Shown here: positions 40,486-50,650 of the stretch, one piece after another
Layout of the letters: the number at the start of each line of letters is the position of its first letter
How positions within the stretch are numbered: the first letter of the stretch is position 1
From: Durusdinium trenchii
Lineage: Eukaryota; Sar; Dinophyceae; Suessiales; Symbiodiniaceae
Length of the DNA: 64,000 nt
Reading direction: 5' to 3'
Assembly: GCA_963970005.1 (NCBI GenBank)
Contig: CAXAMN010021385.1
Coordinates: 222,805-286,804, forward strand
The notes under the pieces: model-generated
What the model was told of the DNA's origin: nothing
Seen by the model: only the letters and a program-made list of their open reading frames with translations
Databases searched by the model: none
Program-made: the position numbers and the translations under genes

Positions 40486-42702
40486 ATGCGGACAGCTCAA
40501 TTTGAGCAATGCCTTGACTACGGCTGTCCGGATGGGGGGAACATCTGCTCTCAGATGTTTTCAGTTTGCGCTGGCCCTCATGTGGCTCGATGCTTTCTGG
40601 CACGTGGATTCATTTGGTCCTATGTGTTGATTGGCGTTACGCTGCAGCCAGTTTTTCAATGGGTATCCACCTGTGGGACTTCCCGCAGGATGCTCTCATG
40701 CAGGGGTATGTGTGAGCTTTTCGCTTTTTGCTTTGTGGATCTGGCTATCAGGTCATCTCTACTTTGGGAAGAATGGGATGATGCTCTTCATCACCATCAC
40801 TCCGTCTATGGTCCTTGTACACTGCACGTTGGCCATTCTCTGGCGATGTTGTACTTCCACCCCAGGGTGAAGAAGGGAACCTCTCCGCTGGTAGTTTGTG
40901 CTGGAATTCAGAATGTTTTGTTATGGCAGCATCCTCCTGCGAGATTGAATATTGTTGTGGATGTGGTTCATGGCCTCATCTTCCCCCAGGTGCGCGAACT
41001 TGTGCTTTTGTCCTGTCCCTATGTCTTCTGGGCTACTGGTCGTTTTGACAGCACTCTGGGCTTCCCCGGTGAAGGGCCTCGCTGGTCCATTATTTCAGCC
41101 AATGTGGACTCCTTTGCCACAAACTACAATTGCCTGCAGTGGAACGCTGATGTCTTTATGTTGCAAGAGGCTCGGATTGCAGACTCGAATTTGGCTGAAG
41201 CCCAACGCAAAGCAGGGATGTGCAACCTTCATCTTTTCTGCTCACAGAAGCAACGTGCCAGTAGTGGCACCTTCCGTGTCCCTTCCGGCGGCACGGCAAC
41301 GTGCGGTCACAAAGAGCTCACACAACTCTTTGAAGAGAAAGCCGACCTCTCAGGCTACTGGAACCAGCTCCGTGCTTCAGCAAGAGTTACAGCTACCTGG
41401 CACCAAGTTTCTCCTGGTGTCAAACTCTTGGCCTTCAACTTTTATGGAATTGCCAATGCTGCATCAGAGCGAGCAAAATTCTGTCGCAACAATGAACTGC
41501 TGGACTTGATATTTACTGTGGCGGCTCAATTCGGCGACATACCGATCCTCCTGGGCGGTGACTTTCAAATGGAACCAGGGATGTACCCTGCCGTGCAGGT
41601 GGCTTTGGACCACTGTGGTTGGGCTGACCCGCTTCTACGCACCGACGAGCAGGGTGATGTGGTCCGGCCCTGTACCTTCTTTCAGCATTCCGCTGCTGTA
41701 GATGGTGAAGGTGAGTCGTCCATCGATGGTATCCTGATGAATCGTACTGCGTTGACCGCTCTTATTGACATCCAGGTGCTGGACCATCGTGACCGTCAAC
41801 ACCGCCCCGTCCATGCAACCTTTGCTTGGGACCGAGTCCTCCAAGTCGGCTCTATCATGCAGATGCCGGCCAAGATGAACCTTGAGCATGTCCAGCATCA
41901 CAACCCAGACGATCCTGGGTGTCCGGTCAATGCGCTTGGTGAACAGTTGCGGCGTGGATATACGAGCGACTTCACAGCTGCAGACACTGCCGATGCCAAG
42001 TGGGATGTATTTAATCAGTTTGCCACTCAACTCCTTCTGCTCAACGGTGCCCGTTGGGGAGCTGGTCCTTGTGTGAGGGGCAAGCAACCGAAATTCCAAC
42101 GTGTCCGGGCCTGTGCTCCTCAAGAAGCTTCTGGCAATCTTGCCTCTCCACGCCTACACCTGCTTAGAGCGTCTCTTCGGTCTCTTCGTGAACTGGAGTA
42201 CCGCTTTACGCGCGCTGTTACTGGAACTGGTGATGATCGGACTTTCAGAAACACTCAGCATCGGTTGCTTCGTCGATTGAAAGTTGCCAAACTCCTTCCC
42301 TTCCATGTACGGCAAGTCTTTGCACATGACCTTCCGCACCTTGTTGAGATTACTCTCAAGGCCATTGCGGCTGAAACCAAGCAATTGAAGTTTACGGCAA
42401 TTGCCAAGTGGCGTGATGCTATGAAGTCTGCCACTACATCGCCCTCCATTGGCAAGATTGTGTACCAATACCTTAAACGGAAAGGCAGAGTGGTCCCACC
42501 AAATCTCGTTGAGGATGATCTTGGCAATATCATTTATGACCCTCAGGCGGCCATGGACACCATTGCCAACAAATGGGATACAGTCTTCTCTGTGAACACC
42601 CACCATGACCACGAGATGCAACTGCTCAAACAAGTTTGGCCCTACATCCATGACAAGGGCAAGGCTATCCAGCTACCTCCAATCACGGAGGACCAAATTT
42701 GA
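40486..42702 (+). pseudogene. ORF B part 1: AP endonuclease
   Basis: Starts at ATG 40486. About 200 residues rich in Cys and hydrophobic residues precede an exonuclease-endonuclease-phosphatase domain: SANVDSFATNY (about 41095), LQEARI with the metal-binding Glu (about 41161), GGDFQMEP (about 41557), SSIDGILMN (about 41717) and terminal HRPVHATF (about 41801). It nicks target DNA to prime reverse transcription. The following ~290 residues link to the RT. The frame ends at TGA 42700-42702, but the RT continues in the same frame directly after it, so this is a single nonsense change (or readthrough), not a normal end. Confidence 0.85.
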
Positions 42703-45700
42703 AGGCAGGCAGCCAAGCGGCGGCCTGATGCAGCTGCTGGCCTTGATGGATGGCAAACCAGGGAGGTACAGGCCCTTCCCCCGGTGGCCTTTCGACCGGT
42801 TGCTGCGCTCTTCAATAGTATCGAAGCCGGCTCAGATGAGTTCCCCACCATCCTCACGCAAGTTCGGATGGTCATCCACAATAAGGATGGAAGTGATTCA
42901 CCTCTGGCCAAGCGGCTCATTTCCCTCCAGTCAGTTTTCACACTGCTGTACACAGGACTTCGTTTTTTACAACTCCAGCAATGGCAGCAGGATGTGATGC
43001 CACCGCAGTTGAAAGGTGGGGTCAAAGGCAGACAGATGTCCGAGGTCCACATGACCATGCAGCTGGAAATTGATAAGGCACACAGTTTTCAAGGCTCCTT
43101 CGCTGGCCTCAAGCTTGATAAAGCAAAGTGCTTCGATCGGCTTATGCCACGTCTGTGCGCTGCAATTTTCCTTGCGCTGGGCCTTCCACAAGGCTTTGTT
43201 TGCGGATTCCTTGGCCTTTATTCTCGTATGACAAGATTTCTTTCTTTCAAACAATGGACCAGAAGCCAGCCGATTTCGACACCGAACGGGGTTGTGCAAG
43301 GCTGTTCGCTAAGTTTACTGTGTATCAATGTGCATATGGCCATTTGGGTCTGGATCATTGGCAACATTGATGGCGTTGATTTTCGAGCATTCATTGATGA
43401 CACCTACATATGGACCCGGCTGCCCTCCATTGACAACTTGGTTGCTGCAGTCCGGGCCACGGAGCTTTGGGACTCAATTTGTGGACAGTTTCTCAATGCC
43501 AGCAAACGTGAGCTTTTTGCTACGACTGGTCCTCTTCGCAAAGCCCTTAAGCAAGCTTTTCCGAGTATGCGGTTAGTTGAAGTAGTGAACATCCTTGGGG
43601 CCCATGCGCAAACAACGCTGAAGCATGCTGGTAGTTTTCCACCCGGGAAGTTGCAATCAGCTTTGCGTGATTGTGAGGCCATAAGGGCCCTCCCTTGCAA
43701 CAGTGCTGCCAGGGCACAGATTCTTACCACCAAAGTCCTTCCACAGATTGCATTTGCACCGCAGCTGAACTTCCTTCCAAAGAGGCACCTTGCCAGACTT
43801 CAGTGTGCCATTGCCGACGCACTATGGCAAGATAGACCCATGTGGCGCTCCAAGCATTTACTTTTGTGCCTTGTACATAAGGCCCACAAGCTTGATCCTT
43901 TCCTTTTTCGTGCGGTGACTACAATTATTGAGTCGGCCAGATTCTTGCGGGTCACCGCATGTGCAAGGCAAGATTGGAAAGACCTCTATGAGCAGGATCA
44001 ACTCGCACCACAATCTTGGATGGGCCAATTTGGGCAGGCTTGCCAAATTTTGGACATTTCCTGGTGTAGTGCATTTGGCTTCTCTATTTTGGATGCCCCA
44101 GCTGTTGATTTCTTGGAGCTTTCACTGTCTGATCTCAAGTGCATCCTCAAGAGCTTAGCAGCCGACAAGTGCTACCGGACAGCCTGCTTGATGCCACGGA
44201 AGGATATTCGGACAGCTGACGGATTCCTCGATCTTTCGCTTACTTTGTCCGCCAAAAAGAAGCTTGCCAAGATTCCCAATGATGGATTTTCCTTCCTTTT
44301 TCATTGGGAGAGCGCTATCACTGGATGCACCCTCACAGCGGACAGGCTTGCAGCCTCGGGCCTCGTTGATGACCCTCGATGCCGGTTCTGTGGTGCTGCA
44401 AAAGAGTCTCTGCAACACTTTGTCGATGAGCGCAAGCAACTCCCGGCTGAGTTGGTGCAGCCCTCTGCGGCCCATTACTTTGGGCCTAACTTTGCCATGT
44501 TGGGGATTGTTGAACTTCCCATCGATGTGGTTAAGGACAAGCTTCAAGTTTCCATGCCTTCCACTTTGGCTGTTGTCCCTTGGGCTGATGGTGTTGATGA
44601 GATTCGACATGTGTGTACTGACGGCTCCGTTCAGCTCACCCATCATCCATGGCTTTCTTTGGCAGCCTATGCGGTTGTTGCAGAAAATGAGGAACTCTTG
44701 GCAGTGGGACGAGTCCGCCATTGGCGTTTGTCCAGCTACAGTGCTGAGCTCTGGGCTATCCTCACTGCCTTTGCCCTGGCTGAGACACCGCTGGTTATCC
44801 ATACCGATTCGTTGACGATTGTAAACCAGTTCACTGACCTCTTACGGCTTGGGCATGTCCAGATTGATTGGACACACGCCAATTGGTGGACCTTTTTGCA
44901 CATGCTGATTCACCAACGTGTTGGGTCTTGTGCCATGCCCCTTCAGCTTATCTGGTGTCCTGCGCACCTCCTAGAGCATCTCCCAGCAGAGATGATTACG
45001 GAAGCAGATGCTACAGCTGCGGGGTCTACTAAGCGAGACATCTTGCTGAACAGGCTTGCAGATGAACATGCAAAGCAGCATATTTGGCTACTTGCAGCAC
45101 AGGCAAAGAGCACCCTTCGGACCAAGGAGGTCGACGTTTTTGCTCGGCAATTGTGGTTGTCACAACTCAACCGTCGCTGCAAAAAGGAAGAGGGGTGGTG
45201 TCCGTGCTGCTGCTTCAATCGTGCAGCCTCAAGCTGCGCCTATCGATCCACGGCAACAATGTCCTAGGTGGGCATGGGATGCACCTCAAGGCCTTTACAC
45301 ATGGCGAGTTCAGCTTGACGTTGAAATGCAGTTCCGAGCCACGTCCAAGCTGTCATGTTTGAACTTCAAGGTGTTTTTAGGCTTTTGCAACTCCCTGCAC
45401 TGGCGACAAGGGGAGGGACTTGCCTGCTCCGTTTTTGAGCTAGCTGCACAGGCTTTTCTTCATGGGTGGAGATTTGAACTTGCCACTGGAGTCCTGTCCA
45501 CCGTGCAGGCATACGCTGCAATCATTCGAGCAGCTTTCTCCTTCTGCAAGACCAAGCAGATAGTTGTGGCCCCGCTTCATCTTGACAAGGGCAACAAGTG
45601 CAATGAGAAAACATTCCCAAAAGGAGCCTTTCATGGTGCCGAAGCCCATCTTGACAACTCTACCCTTGAGCTTCTGGTTCGTGCGTTCGATCGTGGTGCT

Positions 45701-45748
45701 GCTGCCACTCCTCACTCTTGGTCGATCCCGTTCGACCTTTTGCTTTAG
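42703..45748 (+). pseudogene. ORF B part 2: reverse transcriptase, RNase H, C-terminus
   Basis: Opens immediately after the in-frame TGA with the RT N-terminus (GLDGWQTREVQALP). Palm motifs: A KLDKAKCFD (about 43111), B NGVVQGCSLSL (about 43285), C FIDDTYIW (about 43390) in place of the usual YADD. The RNase H domain has its acidic residues in CTDGSV (about 44617), SAELWA (about 44742), HTDSL (about 44800) and LADEHAK (about 45057), so it looks catalytically complete. A frameshift near 45185 moves the last ~180 residues (PRWAWDAPQGLYTWRVQL to IPFDLLL) to another frame, ending at 45748. RNase H downstream of RT is typical of I-group LINEs. Confidence 0.88.
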
Positions 45749-45837
45749 ATGGTGTACATAGGCCAACTTGGACCTCTGTCGCAGAAGCACAGATGGTCGC
45801 CAACCTACTCCGAGTATGGTGTGCGAGCAAAAAAGAA

Positions 45838-45852
45838 AAAGAAGCTCCCCCT
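45838..45852 (+). repeat. 3' target-site duplication of the DNMT-LINE
   Basis: AAAGAAGCTCCCCCT, identical to 35214-35228, placed directly after the A-rich end of the element. Confidence 0.75.
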
Positions 45853-46591
45853 GCCTGAGGGCGGGGAGCCTGAGCCTTAATGATTAGATTCCTAGTTTCC
45901 TGGCAGCATGGTGTACCAGCATCAAGGAGTGCCATGATAGTTATTTGGATTCACGTGGTATAGTAAAGCAATTAGGGAGTGCTTTTGTTGCTCGGAGTTT
46001 TTGTGGCAATGCCCGTCTCTTCTAATCAGTCTTACTAAGAGCATCTCAGCAATAGTGTCAGCATTGAGAAGTTGTGAGCATGAACTTGTACGATGTGTTC
46101 AAGTTTGTTAGCTTCAGCTATCTGAATATGTCCGTAGTACATACTTCCTCCTCTTCCTTCACCTTCACCCATTAGTAGGTCTGAGCTGCCAAATCTTGTG
46201 CTCTGCAGGCCACACATGGTAGATGCCGACATCTCCCGCCTTCAACGAGCTCAACTTGGAAGAGCTACTGCAAAGTGATTGCGAAGTTAAGTTTCCCTAA
46301 AAATCTAGGAACCAAAATCTAGTGTGAGCACTATCCTGCGTCTAGGAGCGTACTAGCTAGTAGCTACCTCTTCTACGTTCGCTACCTCTCGCGGCCTACC
46401 CCAGCCCCTTCAAGCAGACTCTCTTCCTTGTGTGAGCTGCTGCTTCCGGTTTGTCTTTTCCGGTTTGCTCTTCGTTTCGTTTCAGCTTCCGTTTCATTTT
46501 CTGCACCAAATTCGTTTCACACAGCGCATCGTGCCACTGCATCTGTGCTATGCTGTGCTGCATAAAGCTCTGAATTAGCAATTGACAAGAT
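45853..46591. other. Non-coding stretch, insertion-site flank
   Basis: AGCCTGAGCC (45867-45876) pairs with GGCTCAGGCT at 35199-35208 on the other side of the element. GCTCCCC (45844-45850) can also pair with GGGGAGC (45863-45869). A CTAGGAGCGTACTAGCTAGTAG segment near 46342-46363 resembles the CTACTAG family. No gene seen. Confidence 0.5.
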
Positions 46592-47863
46592 TTATTCCGA
46601 CTCCATTGAGGACTCACCTTGCGACTCATCTAGGTCTTCTAGGTCTTCTACATCAAGCGGTGATGGAGGGTTGAGGTGAGCAAGCACATCTGGAAGCTTC
46701 TCGATTGACATGTCCCCCGGGATGAAGCTTCTGTAGTTCAAGATTGAAACCACCATCATTCCAATTGCAATGCACATTGAGTACATCAAGTGGCCACAAA
46801 CCTCTTGATCAAACACTGGACATTCCAAATTTGGGCCCAGGTGAGATACCGGCACCTTCGGATCTGGGAATCCTATGGGCATCGCGCTCAGGATTGGCGA
46901 TGCCAACGGAAGCAGCATGTAAATTGCAATTATTTTGGACTGCGAACCAACTTTGAAGTGCTTTATGAGCTTGTGCTCATCTCCATCCACCTGTGATAGC
47001 TCGATGTCAAGGACAGAGCTGATAGATGCAGCCACTACGTTGAAACCAGCCATCCCAACAAAACATGCCCAAACAGTGAGGAAAATCCCAAATCCAGAGA
47101 TCATGGACGATGAAATCACAGTCTTGGAGATGCACCAACCAGTGTCAAGCTTCATGACGTCCACGGGGACCATGCTAAAGGACAGCTGCCAACAATTCAC
47201 GAGAATGTATACTGTCATGAATACTCTCACCATTGATGTGGCTCTGTGTATGTCAACTAGTGTGACACGATGCGGTGTTTTGCTCCACACCAAGCCCATC
47301 CCTGGGAGCGTGTCATTGACACCGCCACAAAAATAACCACACCACCAGCGTTTTTTGGGCATTCTGCCGAGCAATTCTTGTGGCAAGGGCGGCTCCCCAA
47401 GGAGCGCCAAAAAATATCTGGTCATGTTTCCAACGACGACACAAGAGAAAATGGCCATCAGCAGCTCAAGGACAAAGGTTGTCGATGGTCGAATCATGCA
47501 TATCACTGCCATTGACGTCATAATCGCAGGGATCATCACGATCATGCGAACGAGTTCTAAATGTATTGGGATGATTGGTCGCTTTTCTATCTCGACGAGT
47601 TGCGAACTTCTTACACAATCCTGAATTGCCCACCTCAGGCTGATTGACAAAGTGACCATGAAGCACACACATGTCACTCCAAACATCGTGCATATCTCCC
47701 AGGGAATCTGTCCTGGGCTCACAAAAGCCGTATAGCCCCACACAGCATTAAGCGGCATTGGGCTCAAAAGATAGGACTCATATTGATTCCTGAAACTGCG
47801 GGTGTGAATTCGGGAAAACCTGGGATATTTACGACCGACCAAGCAGCTGAACAATCTTTTCAA
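46592..47863 (-). CDS. Multi-pass membrane protein, OST-alpha/TMEM184-like (tentative)
   Basis: Uninterrupted 423-codon frame, the longest on the minus strand outside low-complexity or retroelement sequence. About seven hydrophobic segments are visible, including ICTMFGVTCVCFMVTLSISL, LVRMIVMIPAIMTSMAVICM, LLMAIFSCVVVGNMTRYFLAL, VFMTVYILVNCWQLSF and SMISGFGIFLTVWACFVGM. The C-terminus is acidic (DVEDLEDLDESQGESSMESE) and likely cytosolic. The second and third segments, VRMIVMIPA and the -RYFLALLGEPP end, resemble the organic solute transporter alpha/TMEM184 family pattern (RIL.MVP; F..L...LGG), hence the tentative name. There is no ATG at the open-frame start (TTG); the first in-frame ATG is at 47758, so either that is the start or an upstream exon supplies it. 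No introns are visible. CTACTAG repeats begin 13 bases upstream. Confidence 0.6.
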   Translation of the reverse strand: MKRLFSCLVGRKYPRFSRIHTRSFRNQYESYLLSPMPLNAVWGYTAFVSPGQIPWEICTMFGVTCVCFMVTLSISLRWAIQDCVRSSQLVEIEKRPIIPIHLELVRMIVMIPAIMTSMAVICMIRPSTTFVLELLMAIFSCVVVGNMTRYFLALLGEPPLPQELLGRMPKKRWWCGYFCGGVNDTLPGMGLVWSKTPHRVTLVDIHRATSMVRVFMTVYILVNCWQLSFSMVPVDVMKLDTGWCISKTVISSSMISGFGIFLTVWACFVGMAGFNVVAASISSVLDIELSQVDGDEHKLIKHFKVGSQSKIIAIYMLLPLASPILSAMPIGFPDPKVPVSHLGPNLECPVFDQEVCGHLMYSMCIAIGMMVVSILNYRSFIPGDMSIEKLPDVLAHLNPPSPLDVEDLEDLDESQGESSMESE

Positions 47864-47875
47864 AGTCTCTGCATG

Positions 47876-47953
47876 TCTCTAGTAGCAAGAAGCTACTAGG
47901 TGGAGGCCATCGCTATTAGGTTGGAGGCCATCGCTACTAGGAACAAGAAGCTA
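47876..47953. repeat. CTACTAG-type dispersed repeat, cluster 4
   Basis: Units AGAAGCTACTAGG, GGAGGCCATCGCTATTAGG and GGAGGCCATCGCTACTAGG. TTGGAGGCCATCGC is shared with 2829-2842. It lies directly upstream of the minus-strand membrane-protein frame. Confidence 0.75.
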
Positions 47954-48670
47954 GTTTAAAAACCGTCTATGTCTCTTTCCTTACTTTTCTTTCCGCGTCT
48001 CTCGCTCTCAGGCTCAGTTCTCCACCTCACGGCGAACCAGCTCCAAGTTCTCCAGACCTCCATTTGGGTAGGCCTTCCTTGGCATTTAGTACGGAAGGAA
48101 AAAAAACAGGTCTGAAGGCAAAGCAAATCAAAGAACCCAAGAACCGAGCCTAAGAACATTCAAGAAGTCGTCACCTAGAACCTTAGCTCAAGGTACACTT
48201 TCCAAAAGAATCTGTGCATGGCACCCTTATGACTCTCCAGAAGGGTTCCCTGAACAAGCTTGATAAATAGATGCCGTCTTGGAGGTGTTGTGTCGGAGAA
48301 TAGAGCTGCGGATGGGGTTCTTCATGTCTTTCTCTACATCGTTGTGCCTCTGGTTCGATTCATATTAATATATATATATCATATCATGTGTCACTCAGCT
48401 AGCATGTTGATCGATCTCACAACGTCTTCGTGCGTTGAACGTTTCACAAGTCGTTGATGTCACATTGTCATAGTCTTCACAAGATTGTCATCAGTTTCAC
48501 AAAGTTGTCCTCGGTCACAACATGGTCATCATTGGTCATCGATTTCACAACATTGAGATTGCGTAACGTGTTCTTCGAATAGTGAATTGTCGTGTCATCA
48601 AATGGGGATGGGGTGCCGTGGAGTGCAGTGGGGTGCGGCGGGGTGGGGGGACTGTTTTGTTATGTACATG
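47954..48670. other. Non-coding; degenerate TCACAA repeats and G-rich run
   Basis: Five irregular units of TCACAAnnTTGTCAT lie at about 48458-48555. An ATATATATATCATATC tract lies at 48367-48386. A G-rich segment (GGGGATGGGGTG ... GGGGTGGGGGG) at 48603-48651 is a second G-quadruplex candidate. No gene seen. Confidence 0.5.
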
Positions 48671-48778
48671 CTTCTTGTAGCTAGTAATTAGCTTCTAGTA
48701 ACAAGGGCATCGCTACTTGTAACAAGAGCATTACTACTAGTGGCAAGAAGCTACTAGTAGCAAGTGCATCGCTACTAT
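48671..48778. repeat. CTACTAG-type dispersed repeat, cluster 5
   Basis: Units TTCTAGTAACAAGGGCATCGC, ACTACTAGTGGCAAGAAGC and TACTAGTAGCAAGTGCATCGC. The GCATCGCTACT phrase is shared with cluster 3 near 2550. Confidence 0.75.
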
Positions 48779-50650
48779 GCACATGTCACATTCATAATCA
48801 TTCATATCTTCCGCTTGATACATTGTCATCACCGCAAAGTTGTCACCGAGCACTCGTGTGATTGGAGTGGAGGTCATGTGGTTGTGACTGTCATCTTGTT
48901 GGTTTTAAACTCTTTTTCATCTCATATCATGCACCATTCGGTCGGCAATGTGAACAGTTTTTTTGTCAAGTCTTCACTGGTGCCTGCTTGTGACAGGAGG
49001 TGTTTTTCGGTCGCTCTTTCTTTGTTGATCAGCATAAAACACTTTACCAAATCTTGACTAGAGTTACATCATGACTTTGATCATGACAGGCTGCAGAGGG
49101 GAGGTTCCCTGAACGTCGGCATCATTGAGGGGTCAATATACACTCCGACTCCTGAACCTTGAGGCTGACTGGGGAGAGGATCATAGCATATATAGGAATG
49201 TTATGTTCAATCAGCTGTCTTCCTATCATTGAACAAGCCTTTTTTAACAATCCTCGTAGTAATTATGAAATAAATTAAAGCATTCCAGTTCTGGTACACG
49301 TCATTGTGGTGGAGGTCAATTACCCATAGAGTTGAAGGTCCAAGTGGAGTGCATCTATGTCAAAAAATGAATCGGAGGCTTGTTTTACATGCCCGATGCC
49401 CATGCGAAATGACACATGGAGGCGTTATTTTTGGTAAATGCAGGGTTTTGTGACCCTGCCTGACACAAGCGTTTCTGTGAGTCAGCTTGAAAGTGTCGGG
49501 TGAACAAACTCTCTGTTATCTCCTGGTGAACAATGCGTGTGCCAAGGCATCTCGAGGCATGACGCAGATCTTGCAACTTTCTCTTGCGTTGTTTTCTGAA
49601 CTCTTGATCAAGCATCAACCAACACACTATTGGAAGGGTGTCAGCCTGGCTCATACTGGAACATCACTATGTTCTCTTCGGAGCTGAGTACCACGGCGCC
49701 CTGTGGTACCACTGATACCCATCTGGAACGGCCACCCCAGCCTGCGTAGCTTCTTGGGCTTCACACAGTTGATTGACAAAATGGCTGCTTCACGCTTCGC
49801 ATAACTCTTTTCATTTCTTCTTTAAAAAAAAGAAAAAACATCTGAGAAATCCAAAAAGAAGAACTGGCATGAACTGGCATCCTCTCGAAAATATCTATCA
49901 AACTTCTAGAAATATATCGAATTATAGTCATCTCATGTTAACCGCGGTATGCTTCTTGCGAACTATTATACACATAGAAAACAACGATATTTACACTCTC
50001 CAAGCTTTGGTATTGTCTGACTACCATTGGACCATTCCGGTCCTGCAAAACAGTGTCAACTTTCAAACATGTCAAATGGTGCAACAACAAGTAACAGTGG
50101 TGACGCAGTAACGTGTCAAAGTTGTCCTAGTTTTGAAAGGGCGACGGTGATGTTCAGCTCAGCACCTGGGCGGCAAGACGTGGTCCAACATGGTCCAACG
50201 AAGTACAGCAGAGAGAGGCGGCAGAGAGTCAACCTGTCAAAAGACCTGCTTCGAGTTGTTTCATTCACGTCAAAGACCTGTCAAGTCTTGATCAATTACA
50301 AAACACTGGTCATGTTGGCTTGCTTGGTCCCTGACCACCAACACTCCGAAGCCACCTGAACCAAGTTCTATAGACTCAGAATGGCGTCAATTGCTTGGAG
50401 TCATTTGGCCTAGAGTCCTAGAGACTCGAGCTTTTCGCCCAACGGGCAAGGATCTTGGGTTCAGTCAAAGCTTTCTAACCAAATTGTTTCGATGGTCATC
50501 TTGATATCTGTCATACTAGGTCTTGTCAAGGCTTGTGCACCCTCTGAACCCATTACACACCCTTTCAGGAGCGTTATTTTCCTGAAACGTTCTCAATGAT
50601 CAAGAAAAAGAGTTACGTATGCTCAGAGTGAGACGGGCCCACGATTGAGT
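48779..50650. other. Non-coding stretch, no gene seen
   Basis: Short frames on both strands (minus 49385-49654; plus 49773-50111) without domains. An A-rich run lies at 49824-49839. Nothing further supported. Confidence 0.45.

Larger units (their letters stand above)
35224..45837 (+). mobile_element. DNMT-carrying LINE-like retrotransposon (10.6 kb)
   Basis: Delimited by the 15-bp duplication AAAGAAGCTCCCCCT. The 5' end is a degenerate spliced leader (35224-35245) and the 3' end is A-rich (AAAAAAGAAAAA). ORF A (35251-40467) carries a C5-cytosine DNA methyltransferase domain, a long unknown region and a coiled coil. ORF B (40486-45748) carries AP endonuclease, reverse transcriptase, RNase H and a C-terminal region. 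There are no long terminal repeats, integrase or protease. Joining the flanks without the element restores a perfect 10-bp inverted repeat (GGCTCAGGCT at 35199-35208, AGCCTGAGCC at 45867-45876), supporting the boundaries. Several frameshifts make this copy inactive. Confidence 0.88.

Noticed and set aside
47839..48000. Spliced-leader relic upstream of the minus-strand membrane-protein gene
   Set aside because: I looked for CTTGAGCC on the plus strand just right of the gene and found none.
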